Of a DNA stretch of 34,055 nucleotides, positions 1 through 6,159 are shown in pieces. Under the pieces are notes generated by a model that saw only the letters and a program-made list of their open reading frames with translations, searched no databases and was not told the origin of the DNA. This stretch comes from an uncultured Clostridia bacterium. Its GTDB lineage: Bacteria > Bacillota > Clostridia > TANB77 > CAG-508. Both the position numbers and the translations under genes were made by a program. The stretch lies in NCBI GenBank assembly GCA_947628815.1, contig CANRBJ010000014.1, forward strand, positions 1 through 34,055, read 5' to 3'. How positions within the stretch are numbered: the stretch's first letter is position 1; each line of letters begins with the position of its first letter.

Positions 1-74
<74 letters not shown>

Positions 75-114
75 GCAGGTATTAAATACTTGTAATTCCT
101 TCTAACAAATATAT

Positions 115-188
<74 letters not shown>

Positions 189-332
189 GCAAGTTTGAAT
201 ACTTGTACCACATAAATTAGTCATTGTGCTAAAATTATTTAGTATGATGGCTTTTTTAGTTTTATGTTTAATCTATAATTATAATTTGAAATTGAAAATT
301 TATAAATTTGATATAATAAATAATTTTAGTAA

Positions 333-361
333 TTGAAAATAAAAGCAAAAATATGTATAAT
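333..361 (+). promoter_or_regulatory. Promoter of the third tRNA-Gly
   Basis: TTGAAA (333-338), a 17-bp spacer and TATAAT (356-361) form a near-consensus sigma-A promoter about 40 bp before the tRNA at 404. It would give the tRNA its own transcription start, separate from copies 1 and 2. Confidence 0.6.
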
Positions 362-403
362 ATAAATATAATTTAACTTTAATATTTACATTCATATTTA
401 TAT

Positions 404-477
<74 letters not shown>

Positions 478-611
478 CTTTTTGAGAATTTTAAAAAAAT
501 TTAAAAAAAACTAAAAAAAGTTAAAATGCTCTAAAATAAGGAAAAATCAAAACGGTGCTTTTATATTTTTTTTAAAAAAATCTAAAAAAATCTAAAAAAA
601 ATTTAAAAAAT

Positions 612-632
612 ACATTAAAATAACATTAAAAT
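612..632. repeat. Left pair of candidate integrase arm sites
   Basis: ACATTAAAAT occurs at 612-621 and 623-632, 11 bp apart. The same pair in the same orientation and with the same spacing lies at 33558-33567 and 33569-33578 inside the other prophage end. After excision both pairs would flank the attP core, as arm-type binding sites do. A further ACATTAAAA is at 646-654. Upstream, TCTAAAAAAA repeats at 581-590 and 591-600 may belong to the same region. Confidence 0.5.
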
Positions 633-633
633 C

Positions 634-700
634 TTAAAAATATTTACATTAAAAAAGCTAGTAATGAATTTACTAGCTTTTTTAATGTAAATATTTTTAA
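634..700. terminator. Terminator: perfect 31-bp palindrome behind the integrase gene
   Basis: Positions 634-664 are the exact reverse complement of 670-700, with a 5-nt loop. The stem contains A6 and T6 runs, so it should terminate in both directions. It begins right after the stop of the leftward integrase gene, and would also shield the tRNA from phage transcription. A perfect arm of this length is unusually long for a simple terminator. Confidence 0.8.
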
Positions 701-701
701 T

Positions 702-2087
702 TTATGCTGATATATATTTTTTATAGTAAGAACGAGAATTTTTTAATTGTTTATTTTTATAGCGATTAAGTATATGTCCATAAGTTTCTCTGATTTGTCT
801 ATCATCTGTATGACCTAAAATGTTTGCAATTACTAAAAGATCCATTCCAGCTTCAATCATTCTTGTTGCACCAGTGTGTCTACACATGTGTACATGACAA
901 CCTTTGGCTAAATCTAATTTTACTCCAGCTTCTCTACAAACTCTTTTAAATATGTTATTTATACATCTATAATCAATATAGGATCCATCTTTTTTACAAA
1001 AAAGCAAATGCTCTTTATTACAGAAATTGGATTTTGCATTTTTTATTTGACTTTGAACTGTTTGTAAAAGTAAATTTTCATCAAATATATCAAATGGAAC
1101 AATTCTTTCATCAACTAATCCTTTTTCGATTTTCTTTCGCCCAGTTTTTGTTATATTTCCCATTATAATTTTTCCATTATCTTGTGTAAGAGTTCTATTA
1201 ATAATAAAATATTTTTCTGATAAATTAATTCTATTAAAATCTATTGCACCGAGTTCACCTATTCTCATAGCTGTTAGTAATAAGCATATAAATAAGTTTT
1301 TAATTGTTTTTTCATCATAATTACAAGAATAATTTCTAGTGAGTTGTTGAGTAGTTATATATTGCATTAGTTTTTTTTGTTCACTAACTTCAAAAGCTTG
1401 TACTTGTTTTTTTACTTGAATGGATATTGGAACAGTAATTCGTAACATAGGATTATCTGCATAAGCAATTATTTTATCTAAAACACATTCCATAAAACCT
1501 GCATTGAGTTTATTTACGATTTTTCCTATCTCGCTTTGAGATAGATGTCTAATAGAATTTAAAAAATTGTTTATGTGTTGATATGTTATTTTTTGAACAG
1601 GTTTTTTAAAATCATCCCAATTTTCAATATATTTATAATGATATTTATTTTTACTTTGAGTATTTATACAAATTTTTCCTGCTTTTAATTTATTTTCATC
1701 TATTCTCTTTATTATTTCTAATATTGTAATTCCGTTTTTCTTTATATAAGACTGAGTTTGAACTTTAGCTTCAAACTCAATTTTTTTATTAACGGCATCT
1801 TTTTTCTTTTTGGTGTTAGCTACAGTAGTTTGTTTGCCATCGATTGTAATTTGAGCTTGGTTTCTTTCATAACAATAGAATCTATCGCAGTATTTCAAGC
1901 ATTCAATTTTACAACTTTCGCATTTATGACATTTATCATATCCTATACGATTATTACAATCAGATCTGTTAGTACAATTTCTACAGATAGAACATTCTTC
2001 GGATAAAAACTTTTTTCTCTTTTGTTTAGCAATTGTATTATAAATACAACCTTCACCATTAGTATTTCTTGTTCCTTTTTTATTCAT
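702..2087 (-). CDS. int: Tyrosine site-specific recombinase (prophage integrase) with cysteine-rich insert
   Basis: This 461-aa integrase catalyses insertion at and excision from the tRNA-Gly site next to it. The catalytic set is visible: R275 (AMRIGEL), a probable beta-hairpin K314, H400-x-x-R403, H426 (LGHTDD) and nucleophile Y436. The core-binding SAM-like domain spans about residues 115-220. The N-terminal arm-binding region is odd. Residues 32-72 hold ten cysteines (32, 35, 38, 44, 53, 56, 59, 63, 67, 72), mostly as CxxC pairs, inserted before the usual arm-binding segment (about 78-110), which suggests a zinc-binding insert. The start has an AAAGGAGA site. It lies next to attL and ends at a long palindromic terminator. 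The family assignment is certain; the role of the insert is unknown. Confidence 0.96.
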   Translation of the reverse strand: MNKKGTRNTNGEGCIYNTIAKQKRKKFLSEECSICRNCTNRSDCNNRIGYDKCHKCESCKIECLKYCDRFYCYERNQAQITIDGKQTTVANTKKKKDAVNKKIEFEAKVQTQSYIKKNGITILEIIKRIDENKLKAGKICINTQSKNKYHYKYIENWDDFKKPVQKITYQHINNFLNSIRHLSQSEIGKIVNKLNAGFMECVLDKIIAYADNPMLRITVPISIQVKKQVQAFEVSEQKKLMQYITTQQLTRNYSCNYDEKTIKNLFICLLLTAMRIGELGAIDFNRINLSEKYFIINRTLTQDNGKIIMGNITKTGRKKIEKGLVDERIVPFDIFDENLLLQTVQSQIKNAKSNFCNKEHLLFCKKDGSYIDYRCINNIFKRVCREAGVKLDLAKGCHVHMCRHTGATRMIEAGMDLLVIANILGHTDDRQIRETYGHILNRYKNKQLKNSRSYYKKYISA

Positions 2088-2107
2088 AAAAAATCTCCTT
2101 TCAGTTG

Positions 2108-2178
2108 CACAAAAACACTTGAAAAGAGCTTAATATTAATATATAATTATTAAGCAAAAGCTTTTCAAAGTTTTTGTG
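2108..2178. promoter_or_regulatory. Palindrome carrying divergent promoters, upstream of int
   Basis: Three nested paired blocks (2108-2116/2170-2178, 2119-2126/2161-2168 and 2128-2135/2148-2155) make a 25-bp interrupted inverted repeat. Each strand also reads as a promoter. On plus, TTGAAA (2119-2124), 17 bp, TATAAT (2142-2147). On minus, TTGAAA (2163-2168), 17 bp, TATATA (2140-2145), pointing into the integrase gene. The symmetry may be a binding site for a regulator that controls int. Confidence 0.5.
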
Positions 2179-2233
2179 GAATAGGGAAATGTGTTAGACC
2201 GCGAATCGAATCACATTTTCCTTTTAATTTTTT
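2154..2233 (+). ncRNA. Candidate small RNA opposite the lysogeny genes
   Basis: The plus-strand promoter in the palindrome (TTGAAA-N17-TATAAT) would start near 2154. About 30 nt later, GGGAAATGTG (2184-2193) pairs with CACATTTTCC (2212-2221) around an 18-nt GC-richer loop, and a T-rich tail follows (2222-2233), giving an intrinsic terminator. The RNA would be about 80 nt. It lies between int and the membrane-protein gene and overlaps the stop of the latter on the opposite strand. No coding frame is evident. Promoter and terminator are both predictions. Confidence 0.35.
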
Positions 2234-2715
2234 AAACTAGGAATTACCCAATAGTCTGTTAAATAATCTTGTAATTGATTTATAGGTATTTCTTTGTTAT
2301 AAATCTTATTTATAATATTTTTATCTAATGTAAAGCTAATAATTTTTGTTTCATTAGAATTTATATCAGATACAGCCCAATATTGAATTTCATCATATTT
2401 ATTGCCGTTTTGATTTAAAATAAAATCTTCAACATTAAAGAAGTTTTGAGATATAGTCATTTGATTAGTTATACTTTCAGATATTTTTGCTTTTATTACA
2501 CAATAATATTTATTAGAATTTATAGAAGTATCTTCAGAAAAAGTTAATAATGTTCCATGCTTTAATTTGAGTGATACATCATCATATGTTAAAGAATTTT
2601 CAGGAATTGATGTTGTTACAGTATTATTGGTATTGAAATTTCCAATTCCAATAAGTAATAAAAAAATAATAAGCCAAAACCACCATTTTTTATATAATTT
2701 TTTTGATTTTTCCAA
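2224..2715 (-). CDS. Membrane-anchored extracellular protein, candidate superinfection-exclusion factor
   Basis: A 163-aa protein with a TTG start behind an AGGAGG site. Basic residues 4-10 precede one hydrophobic helix (about 11-27), and the remaining ~135 residues should lie outside the membrane. There is no lipobox cysteine after the helix, so it is likely a signal anchor rather than a lipoprotein. The outer part is beta-rich and resembles the small immunoglobulin-like domains common in Gram-positive surface proteins, but I do not recognise a family. Its place between integrase and repressor, in the same direction, is where temperate Gram-positive phages often carry superinfection-exclusion proteins. 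That role is inferred from position and topology only. Confidence 0.75.
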   Translation of the reverse strand: MEKSKKLYKKWWFWLIIFLLLIGIGNFNTNNTVTTSIPENSLTYDDVSLKLKHGTLLTFSEDTSINSNKYYCVIKAKISESITNQMTISQNFFNVEDFILNQNGNKYDEIQYWAVSDINSNETKIISFTLDKNIINKIYNKEIPINQLQDYLTDYWVIPSLKN

Positions 2716-2734
2716 GATTTATACCTCCTAAGTT

Positions 2735-3337
2735 TTATTTAATATATTTTCCTAAAAGAATAAAATCTTTATATTTTTTAAAATCTAATTTATATATACC
2801 TAAATTTATAGTTTTATTATCGATAGAGTATAAAATTATATCATTTGTCTTTATATCAATAGTATCTTCTATAAGAACATAAGTGTCTTTTATGATATTC
2901 ATATAGTTATCTGAGATTTTATAATAAAAATAATTTGCAGATTCAAGACATCCTTGTATCTTTGCATCAAAAGGAGTATATCCAGTAGGATTCTCTTTCC
3001 AGTCTTTTTTTAAATCAATATTGTCATAAATAGGTATTAATTTAATTGAATCTAATTGATTTTTTTCCATATATTCATTTAAACTTAATAATTTATTTTC
3101 TAATTCTTCATCTTGCTTTTCCATAGGAACATCTAAACCTATTAGCCATGATGGAGATACATTTAAAGCTTTGGATATTAAATATATAGCTGTTTGCTTA
3201 GCTTCATATTTTCCTTTTAAATATTCACTTAATGAAGATTTAGAAATACCTGTTTTTTGAGATAATTCGGTTGCTTTCATATTTCTTCTTTTTAAAGCTA
3301 GATTAAGTCTGCTGGCAAAAGTATCGATTTTGTTCAT
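2735..3337 (-). CDS. CI-type phage repressor with degenerate S24 domain
   Basis: This is a 200-aa lysogeny repressor. I start it at the ATG behind GAGGTG (3344-3349) rather than at an in-frame ATG 126 bp upstream, because the longer version would run through its own promoter. Residues about 4-65 form an XRE helix-turn-helix (ATELSQKTGISKSSLSEYL). The C-terminal half has the shape of a LexA/CI S24 domain, but at the usual GDSM site it reads SDNYMN. The catalytic serine is gone, and no Ala-Gly cleavage site or clear catalytic lysine is visible. It probably dimerises and binds the GTCGAA operators in the gap, but should not self-cleave. Induction may then need an antirepressor or another signal. 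Confidence 0.88.
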   Translation of the reverse strand: MNKIDTFASRLNLALKRRNMKATELSQKTGISKSSLSEYLKGKYEAKQTAIYLISKALNVSPSWLIGLDVPMEKQDEELENKLLSLNEYMEKNQLDSIKLIPIYDNIDLKKDWKENPTGYTPFDAKIQGCLESANYFYYKISDNYMNIIKDTYVLIEDTIDIKTNDIILYSIDNKTINLGIYKLDFKKYKDFILLGKYIK

Positions 3338-3355
3338 TTTTTTCACCTCGAAAAA

Positions 3356-3384
3356 ATTATACTGTACATTTTGCATAAAATCAA
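3356..3384 (-). promoter_or_regulatory. Repressor promoter
   Basis: On the minus strand, TTGATT (3384-3379), a 17-bp spacer and TATAAT (3361-3356) lie just upstream of the repressor ATG at 3337. A TCGAA half-site at 3412-3416 sits about 28 bp upstream of the -35, where it could serve autoregulation. Confidence 0.65.
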
Positions 3385-3410
3385 GATTTTTTGTAAAAAA
3401 AGTTAAGAAA

Positions 3411-3496
3411 ATCGAATTTTTTTCTAAAAATCTATTGACTTTCAAAAATATTATATATATCATAATGTCAATTCGATAAGTCGAACAAAGTCGAAT
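3411..3496. promoter_or_regulatory. Lysogeny switch operators (TCGAA boxes)
   Basis: TCGAA occurs four times in the divergent region: 3412-3416, reversed at 3472-3476, 3481-3485 and 3491-3495. TTCGA-N4-TCGAA (3472-3485) is a perfect dyad just downstream of the rightward -10 box. GTCGAA is also directly repeated exactly 10 bp apart (3480 and 3490), the head-to-tail pattern of paired Spo0A boxes (TGTCGAA). The repressor is the obvious ligand. The phage's own Spo0A-type protein or the host Spo0A are alternatives. Confidence 0.6.
3435..3463 (+). promoter_or_regulatory. Early lytic promoter
   Basis: TTGACT (3435-3440), 17 bp and TATCAT (3458-3463) point right toward the Cro-like gene. The TCGAA boxes lie at about +2 to +25, so a bound repressor would block initiation or clearance. 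Confidence 0.65.
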
Positions 3497-3511
3497 AGAA
3501 AGGAGAGAAAA

Positions 3512-3769
3512 ATGAAAAAGATTGCATTTAACTTTGAAAAACTTAGAAGAAAAATAAGAGGAAAATATGATAGGATGAAAGATTTTGCAGTGGAATTAAA
3601 TTTAGATGCAACGACATTAAGTAAGAAGTTAAATAATGTTACAGATTTCACCGCATCAGAAATATTAAAAGCATCAGAATTACTTGATATTCCTATTAAT
3701 GAACTAGACACTTATTTTTTTGAACAAAAAGTTCGAGAAATAGAACAAAGTGGTCTAACACAAATTTAA
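3512..3769 (+). CDS. Cro-like DNA-binding protein, DUF739-like
   Basis: This 85-aa protein follows an AAAGGAG site and is the first gene of the rightward early transcript. It has the DUF739 layout: an N-terminal helix (FNFEKLRRKI), then helix-turn-helix (FAVELNLDATTLSKKLNN), then a FTASEILKASELLDIP helix and a short C-terminal tail with YFFEQKV. Such proteins sit opposite CI-type repressors in Firmicutes phages and probably act as Cro, shutting off the repressor. It shares the operator region with the repressor gene. Confidence 0.85.
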   Translation: MKKIAFNFEKLRRKIRGKYDRMKDFAVELNLDATTLSKKLNNVTDFTASEILKASELLDIPINELDTYFFEQKVREIEQSGLTQI

Positions 3770-3786
3770 AAGAAAGGAGAAATATT

Positions 3787-4086
3787 ATGCCAAAAGCGAA
3801 AAAGAAACCAACTCTAAAATGGGAAGATGCTCCAGATACAATTGGAGTTGAAGAATTGATGGAAATATTGGGTATAGGTAGAGGACAAGCAAGTAATATA
3901 TTTAATTCTAAAGGATTTCCTAAAATTCCAGATGCAGGACTAAAGGCAGACAAAGAGGTTGCAAGATTATTTTTGCAGGGAGTAAAAATACCAGAAAATC
4001 AAAAAGGAATAGACTATTTAATTTTGCTTGAATTGAAAAAAATTAGCAAAGGAATGGAGGTGCAAACCGAATGCATAAAAGAATAA
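3787..4086 (+). CDS. Excisionase-like helix-turn-helix protein
   Basis: A 99-aa protein with an AAAGGAG site. Residues about 18-60 fit the MerR/excisionase winged-helix fold (TIGVEELMEILGIGRGQASNI, then GFPKIPDAGLKADKEV), as in AlpA/Xis-type proteins that recognise DNA by one HTH and a wing. The C-terminal third is helical and unrecognised. It may be the excisionase working with the integrase, or an early regulator. The last 16 bp overlap the next gene, suggesting coupled translation. Confidence 0.65.
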   Translation: MPKAKKKPTLKWEDAPDTIGVEELMEILGIGRGQASNIFNSKGFPKIPDAGLKADKEVARLFLQGVKIPENQKGIDYLILLELKKISKGMEVQTECIKE

Positions 4087-4424
4087 GTATTCTATTTATT
4101 TATTTAGCATTTTGGATCATTTTATTTTGCATAAGCTTCAAAGAAATTGAATGGTTGATTAAAGATAAAAGACCAAATGATAACTATACATATAAGGAAA
4201 TTGTTATTGCTGAAGGTGATAGATTGTGGGATATAGCCAAAATCGAAATAGCAAATAATGAATATTATAAAAATGCTGATATTAGACAAGTTACATATGA
4301 TATTAGTAATGATAATAATATCAAAGGTATGATCTATCCAGGTCAAGTTATAAAAATAAGAATAATAAAAGATGAATCATCTCCAACCAACCAAAGTTTA
4401 GATAATTCATCTATAAATAATTAA
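4071..4424 (+). CDS. Membrane-anchored LysM protein resembling YneA
   Basis: A 117-aa protein with GGAGGTG ahead of an ATG inside the previous gene. Residues about 5-22 form a membrane helix. A LysM domain follows (about 42-100): YKEIVIAEGDRLWDIAKIE, then a YPGQVIKIRI ending. A short N-terminal anchor plus one LysM is the layout of YneA, the SOS-induced division inhibitor of Bacillus. A phage copy expressed early could halt septation during replication. It lacks a lytic domain, so it is unlikely to be an endolysin. YneA-like function is inferred from architecture only. Confidence 0.7.
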   Translation: MHKRISILFIYLAFWIILFCISFKEIEWLIKDKRPNDNYTYKEIVIAEGDRLWDIAKIEIANNEYYKNADIRQVTYDISNDNNIKGMIYPGQVIKIRIIKDESSPTNQSLDNSSINN

Positions 4425-4430
4425 ACAAAT

Positions 4431-4476
4431 GTTTAACTCTATTTCTATTTTAGCATATAAAAAAATAGAGTTCAAC
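4431..4476. promoter_or_regulatory. Hairpin between the LysM and Spo0A-like genes
   Basis: AACTCTATTT (4435-4444) pairs with AAATAGAGTT (4463-4472), and three more outer pairs give a 13-bp stem with one mismatch. No T run follows on the plus strand, so it is not a standard terminator. It may be an RNA-processing or attenuation structure, or a protein site ahead of the Spo0A-like gene. Confidence 0.4.
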
Positions 4477-4491
4477 TAGAAAGGTAAAGAA

Positions 4492-4827
4492 ATGATAGAA
4501 AATTTAGAACAATTAGAAAAAAGAGAAATAATGAATTTACTTAATAGTGCTTTAATTCCTATGGATTGGGTTGGATATAAGTATATTGTTACAGCTGTTC
4601 CAATAGTTATTGATAGTATTTATTATAATGAAAGAATTATATTAGGAGAACTATATAAAATAGTTGCCAAAAAACATAAAACAACTCCAAAAAAAGTTGA
4701 ATGTGCAATTCGATATATTCATGAAAATACTAGAATTTCTAAAGTTTTAAATGCAGGAAAATTAAGTAACAAAAGTTTACTTTATGAGATTTCAAAAAAA
4801 ATTATGAAACAATTGCAACTCGAATAA
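4492..4827 (+). CDS. Stand-alone Spo0A C-terminal-domain-like DNA-binding protein
   Basis: A 111-aa protein matching the effector domain of the sporulation regulator Spo0A over most of its length. The pattern LIPMDWVGYKYI resembles the IGVPAHIKGYxYL segment of Spo0A, and KKHKTTPKKVECAIRYIHE (61-79) resembles the recognition-helix segment YNTTASRVERAIRHAIE. No receiver domain is present, so it should not depend on phosphorylation. Spo0A binds TGTCGAA boxes; two GTCGAA boxes 10 bp apart lie in the early promoter of this phage. It could regulate the phage switch or compete with the host Spo0A. The preceding hairpin may control it. Confidence 0.75.
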   Translation: MIENLEQLEKREIMNLLNSALIPMDWVGYKYIVTAVPIVIDSIYYNERIILGELYKIVAKKHKTTPKKVECAIRYIHENTRISKVLNAGKLSNKSLLYEISKKIMKQLQLE

Positions 4828-4853
4828 TGTTTTTCATAGAACAACGAAAAACA
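4828..4853. repeat. 8-bp inverted repeat before the replication gene
   Basis: TGTTTTTC (4828-4835) and GAAAAACA (4846-4853) are perfect inverse complements around a 10-nt spacer. CGAAAAACAG and CGAAAAAAG then repeat in tandem. It lies 32 bp before the replisome-organiser start and could be an operator or weak RNA hairpin. Confidence 0.35.
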
Positions 4854-4885
4854 GCGAAAAAAGTAACAGAAGAGGGAGAAATAAA

Positions 4886-5296
4886 ATGGCAGAAAGAAGA
4901 ATGTTTTCTAAAATAATTATTAATAGTGCCAATTTCTTAAAAATGCCTGCTACTTCTAGACTTCTATATTATGACTTAGGCATGGATGCAGATGATGATG
5001 GTATTGTAGAGGCTTATACAACTATGAGAAAAACAGGGGCAACAGAGGACGATCTAAAAATACTAATAACGAAAGGATTTGTAGAGATTATAAATAATGA
5101 GAATTTAATTGTATATATAGTAAATTGGCTAGAGAATAACAAGATTAGGTCTGACAGAAAAAAGAATAGCATTTATTTAGATTTGTTATTAAAAAAAATT
5201 CCTGATGTTAAATTACTTGAGCCAACAAAAAGAGCAGATTTAAAGGATAAAAATGAACGGACAACCATTGGACGTCCAGTGGACCGCACAGTGTAG
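4886..5296 (+). CDS. Phage replisome organiser, N-terminal part (split gene)
   Basis: Residues 1-95 are the conserved N-terminal domain of Firmicutes phage replisome organisers (MAERRMFSK, LKMPATSRLLYYDLGMDADDDGIVEA, TGATEDDLK), a winged-helix domain that binds the phage origin and recruits the helicase machinery. The frame closes after 136 aa, while these proteins are usually about 250-280 aa. The family's Q/W-rich linker (NGQPLDVQWTAQ) continues in the +1 frame from 5253. Skipping one A in the A5 run at 5249-5253 would join both frames into a 271-aa protein. Either the gene is broken by an indel, or it is two coupled proteins, or the sequence has an error there. Confidence 0.85.
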   Translation: MAERRMFSKIIINSANFLKMPATSRLLYYDLGMDADDDGIVEAYTTMRKTGATEDDLKILITKGFVEIINNENLIVYIVNWLENNKIRSDRKKNSIYLDLLLKKIPDVKLLEPTKRADLKDKNERTTIGRPVDRTV

Positions 5297-5702
5297 TGTA
5301 GGTAAGTGTAGTGTAGATAACACTACACTACATAACATAACATTATATTATTATTATTTAATAGGAAAAAACGAAAAGTTTGAAAGTTCAACTCTAGAGG
5401 AGAAGAATATTGTTGTTAGAATTCTTAAAAATTTAGACATTTATATTAAAAGTCCAGAAATGGATAATATTATTCCTAAAGAAAATAGACTTGATTATAT
5501 TCTACAGTATTGGGCTGTAAAAGAAATATCTTTAAGTAGTTCTAGAGTGTATTTGAAATATCTAACTAGAGAAATGTTTTTTGAAAAATACTTCAAGACT
5601 TGCAGTTATAAAAATAAAAATGATACTAAAAATTTTCTCGATTATTTTATAAAAACTATAAAAAAGGAACTTCAAAGGATTTCTGAAAGTAAGGTGATTT
5701 AG
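5253..5702 (+). CDS. Phage replisome organiser, C-terminal part (overlapping +1 frame)
   Basis: A 149-aa frame starting inside the N-terminal part. AAAGGA (5242-5247) sits 5 nt before the ATG, so independent start is possible. Residues 2-20 (NGQPLDVQWTAQCSVGKCSV) match the linker that normally follows the winged-helix domain, and stay open through the iteron repeats where the first frame stops. Residues about 45-149 are helical (DYILQYWAV, RVYLKYLTREMFFEKYF) and would be the C-terminal interaction domain. With its upstream partner it makes up one standard-length initiator. Confidence 0.75.
   Translation: MNGQPLDVQWTAQCSVGKCSVDNTTLHNITLYYYYLIGKNEKFESSTLEEKNIVVRILKNLDIYIKSPEMDNIIPKENRLDYILQYWAVKEISLSSSRVYLKYLTREMFFEKYFKTCSYKNKNDTKNFLDYFIKTIKKELQRISESKVI
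5290..5355. repeat. Candidate phage replication origin (iterons plus AT-rich stretch)
   Basis: AGTGTAGTGTAGGTA (5290-5304) and AGTGTAGTGTAGATA (5305-5319) are tandem 15-mers differing by one base, followed at once by the inverse CACTACACTAC (5321-5331). Then comes an AT-rich run of ACATA and TATTA repeats. Iterons inside the initiator gene, next to an easily melted stretch, are typical of phage origins. Confidence 0.6.
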
Positions 5703-6005
5703 ATGAATAGAAATTGGGCAATTTGTGAACATAGAGAGAAACTTATTAAAATTCCAAAAAAAGAAACCGTTTTAACAGAATCTAATGTCAATAACAGAAT
5801 TGAGAAACATTTATATGATTATTATTTATGTGATGTTTGCTTAAGGGAAGTTCGCGTTGATAATTTTAGTAAAGAATATAAAAGAAATGGAGCAATTGTG
5901 AGATATAGGACTCCAAATGGTAGAAAGTTTGATTTTGTAGTGCATACAAGTTGTTTTAAAGAAGCTTTACAACAATTGGATGATTATTATAACAGGGGGG
6001 ATTAA
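5703..6005 (+). CDS. Unknown early protein with probable zinc site
   Basis: A 100-aa protein that I do not recognise, starting one base after the replication gene's stop. C43-x-x-C46 (LCDVCLREV) and a later H81-x-x-C84 (VVHTSCF) suggest one zinc ion held by a treble-clef-like fold. Such small zinc-binding proteins are common between phage replication genes and may bind DNA or a host protein. AAGGTGA at 5691-5697 gives the ribosome site. Confidence 0.75.
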   Translation: MNRNWAICEHREKLIKIPKKETVLTESNVNNRIEKHLYDYYLCDVCLREVRVDNFSKEYKRNGAIVRYRTPNGRKFDFVVHTSCFKEALQQLDDYYNRGD

Positions 6006-6006
6006 A

Positions 6007-6159
6007 TTGAAAAGAGAAGATTTAATTAAAATAATTAATATGGCAAAGTATGATGAAATAAAAAAAGCAGAAATAACTTATATTACTAAAGATGGAAATG
6101 AAATAATATCACAAATTATAGATACAAAAAAATATAAAGGAGATAAAGAAAATGGTTAA
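6007..6159 (+). CDS. Small 50-aa early protein
   Basis: A TTG-started frame of 50 codons plus stop, directly after an AGGGGGGA site at 5994-6001. The sequence starts MKREDLIKIINMAKYDEIKK, then has a short beta-like segment (AEITYITKDGNEIISQII). Its final codons overlap the ATG of the clamp-like gene by 8 bp, so translation is probably coupled. It looks like a helix-strand-strand miniature domain. Function is unknown. Confidence 0.6.
   Translation: MKREDLIKIINMAKYDEIKKAEITYITKDGNEIISQIIDTKKYKGDKENG

Noticed and set aside
3338-3463. N-terminally extended repressor from 3463
   Set aside because: The extension runs through the repressor promoter and operators and has no ribosome site, whereas GAGGTG precedes the ATG at 3337.
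5290-5331. Short repeats as a CRISPR array
   Set aside because: The units are 15 bp with no spacers and lie in a coding sequence, so they are iterons.
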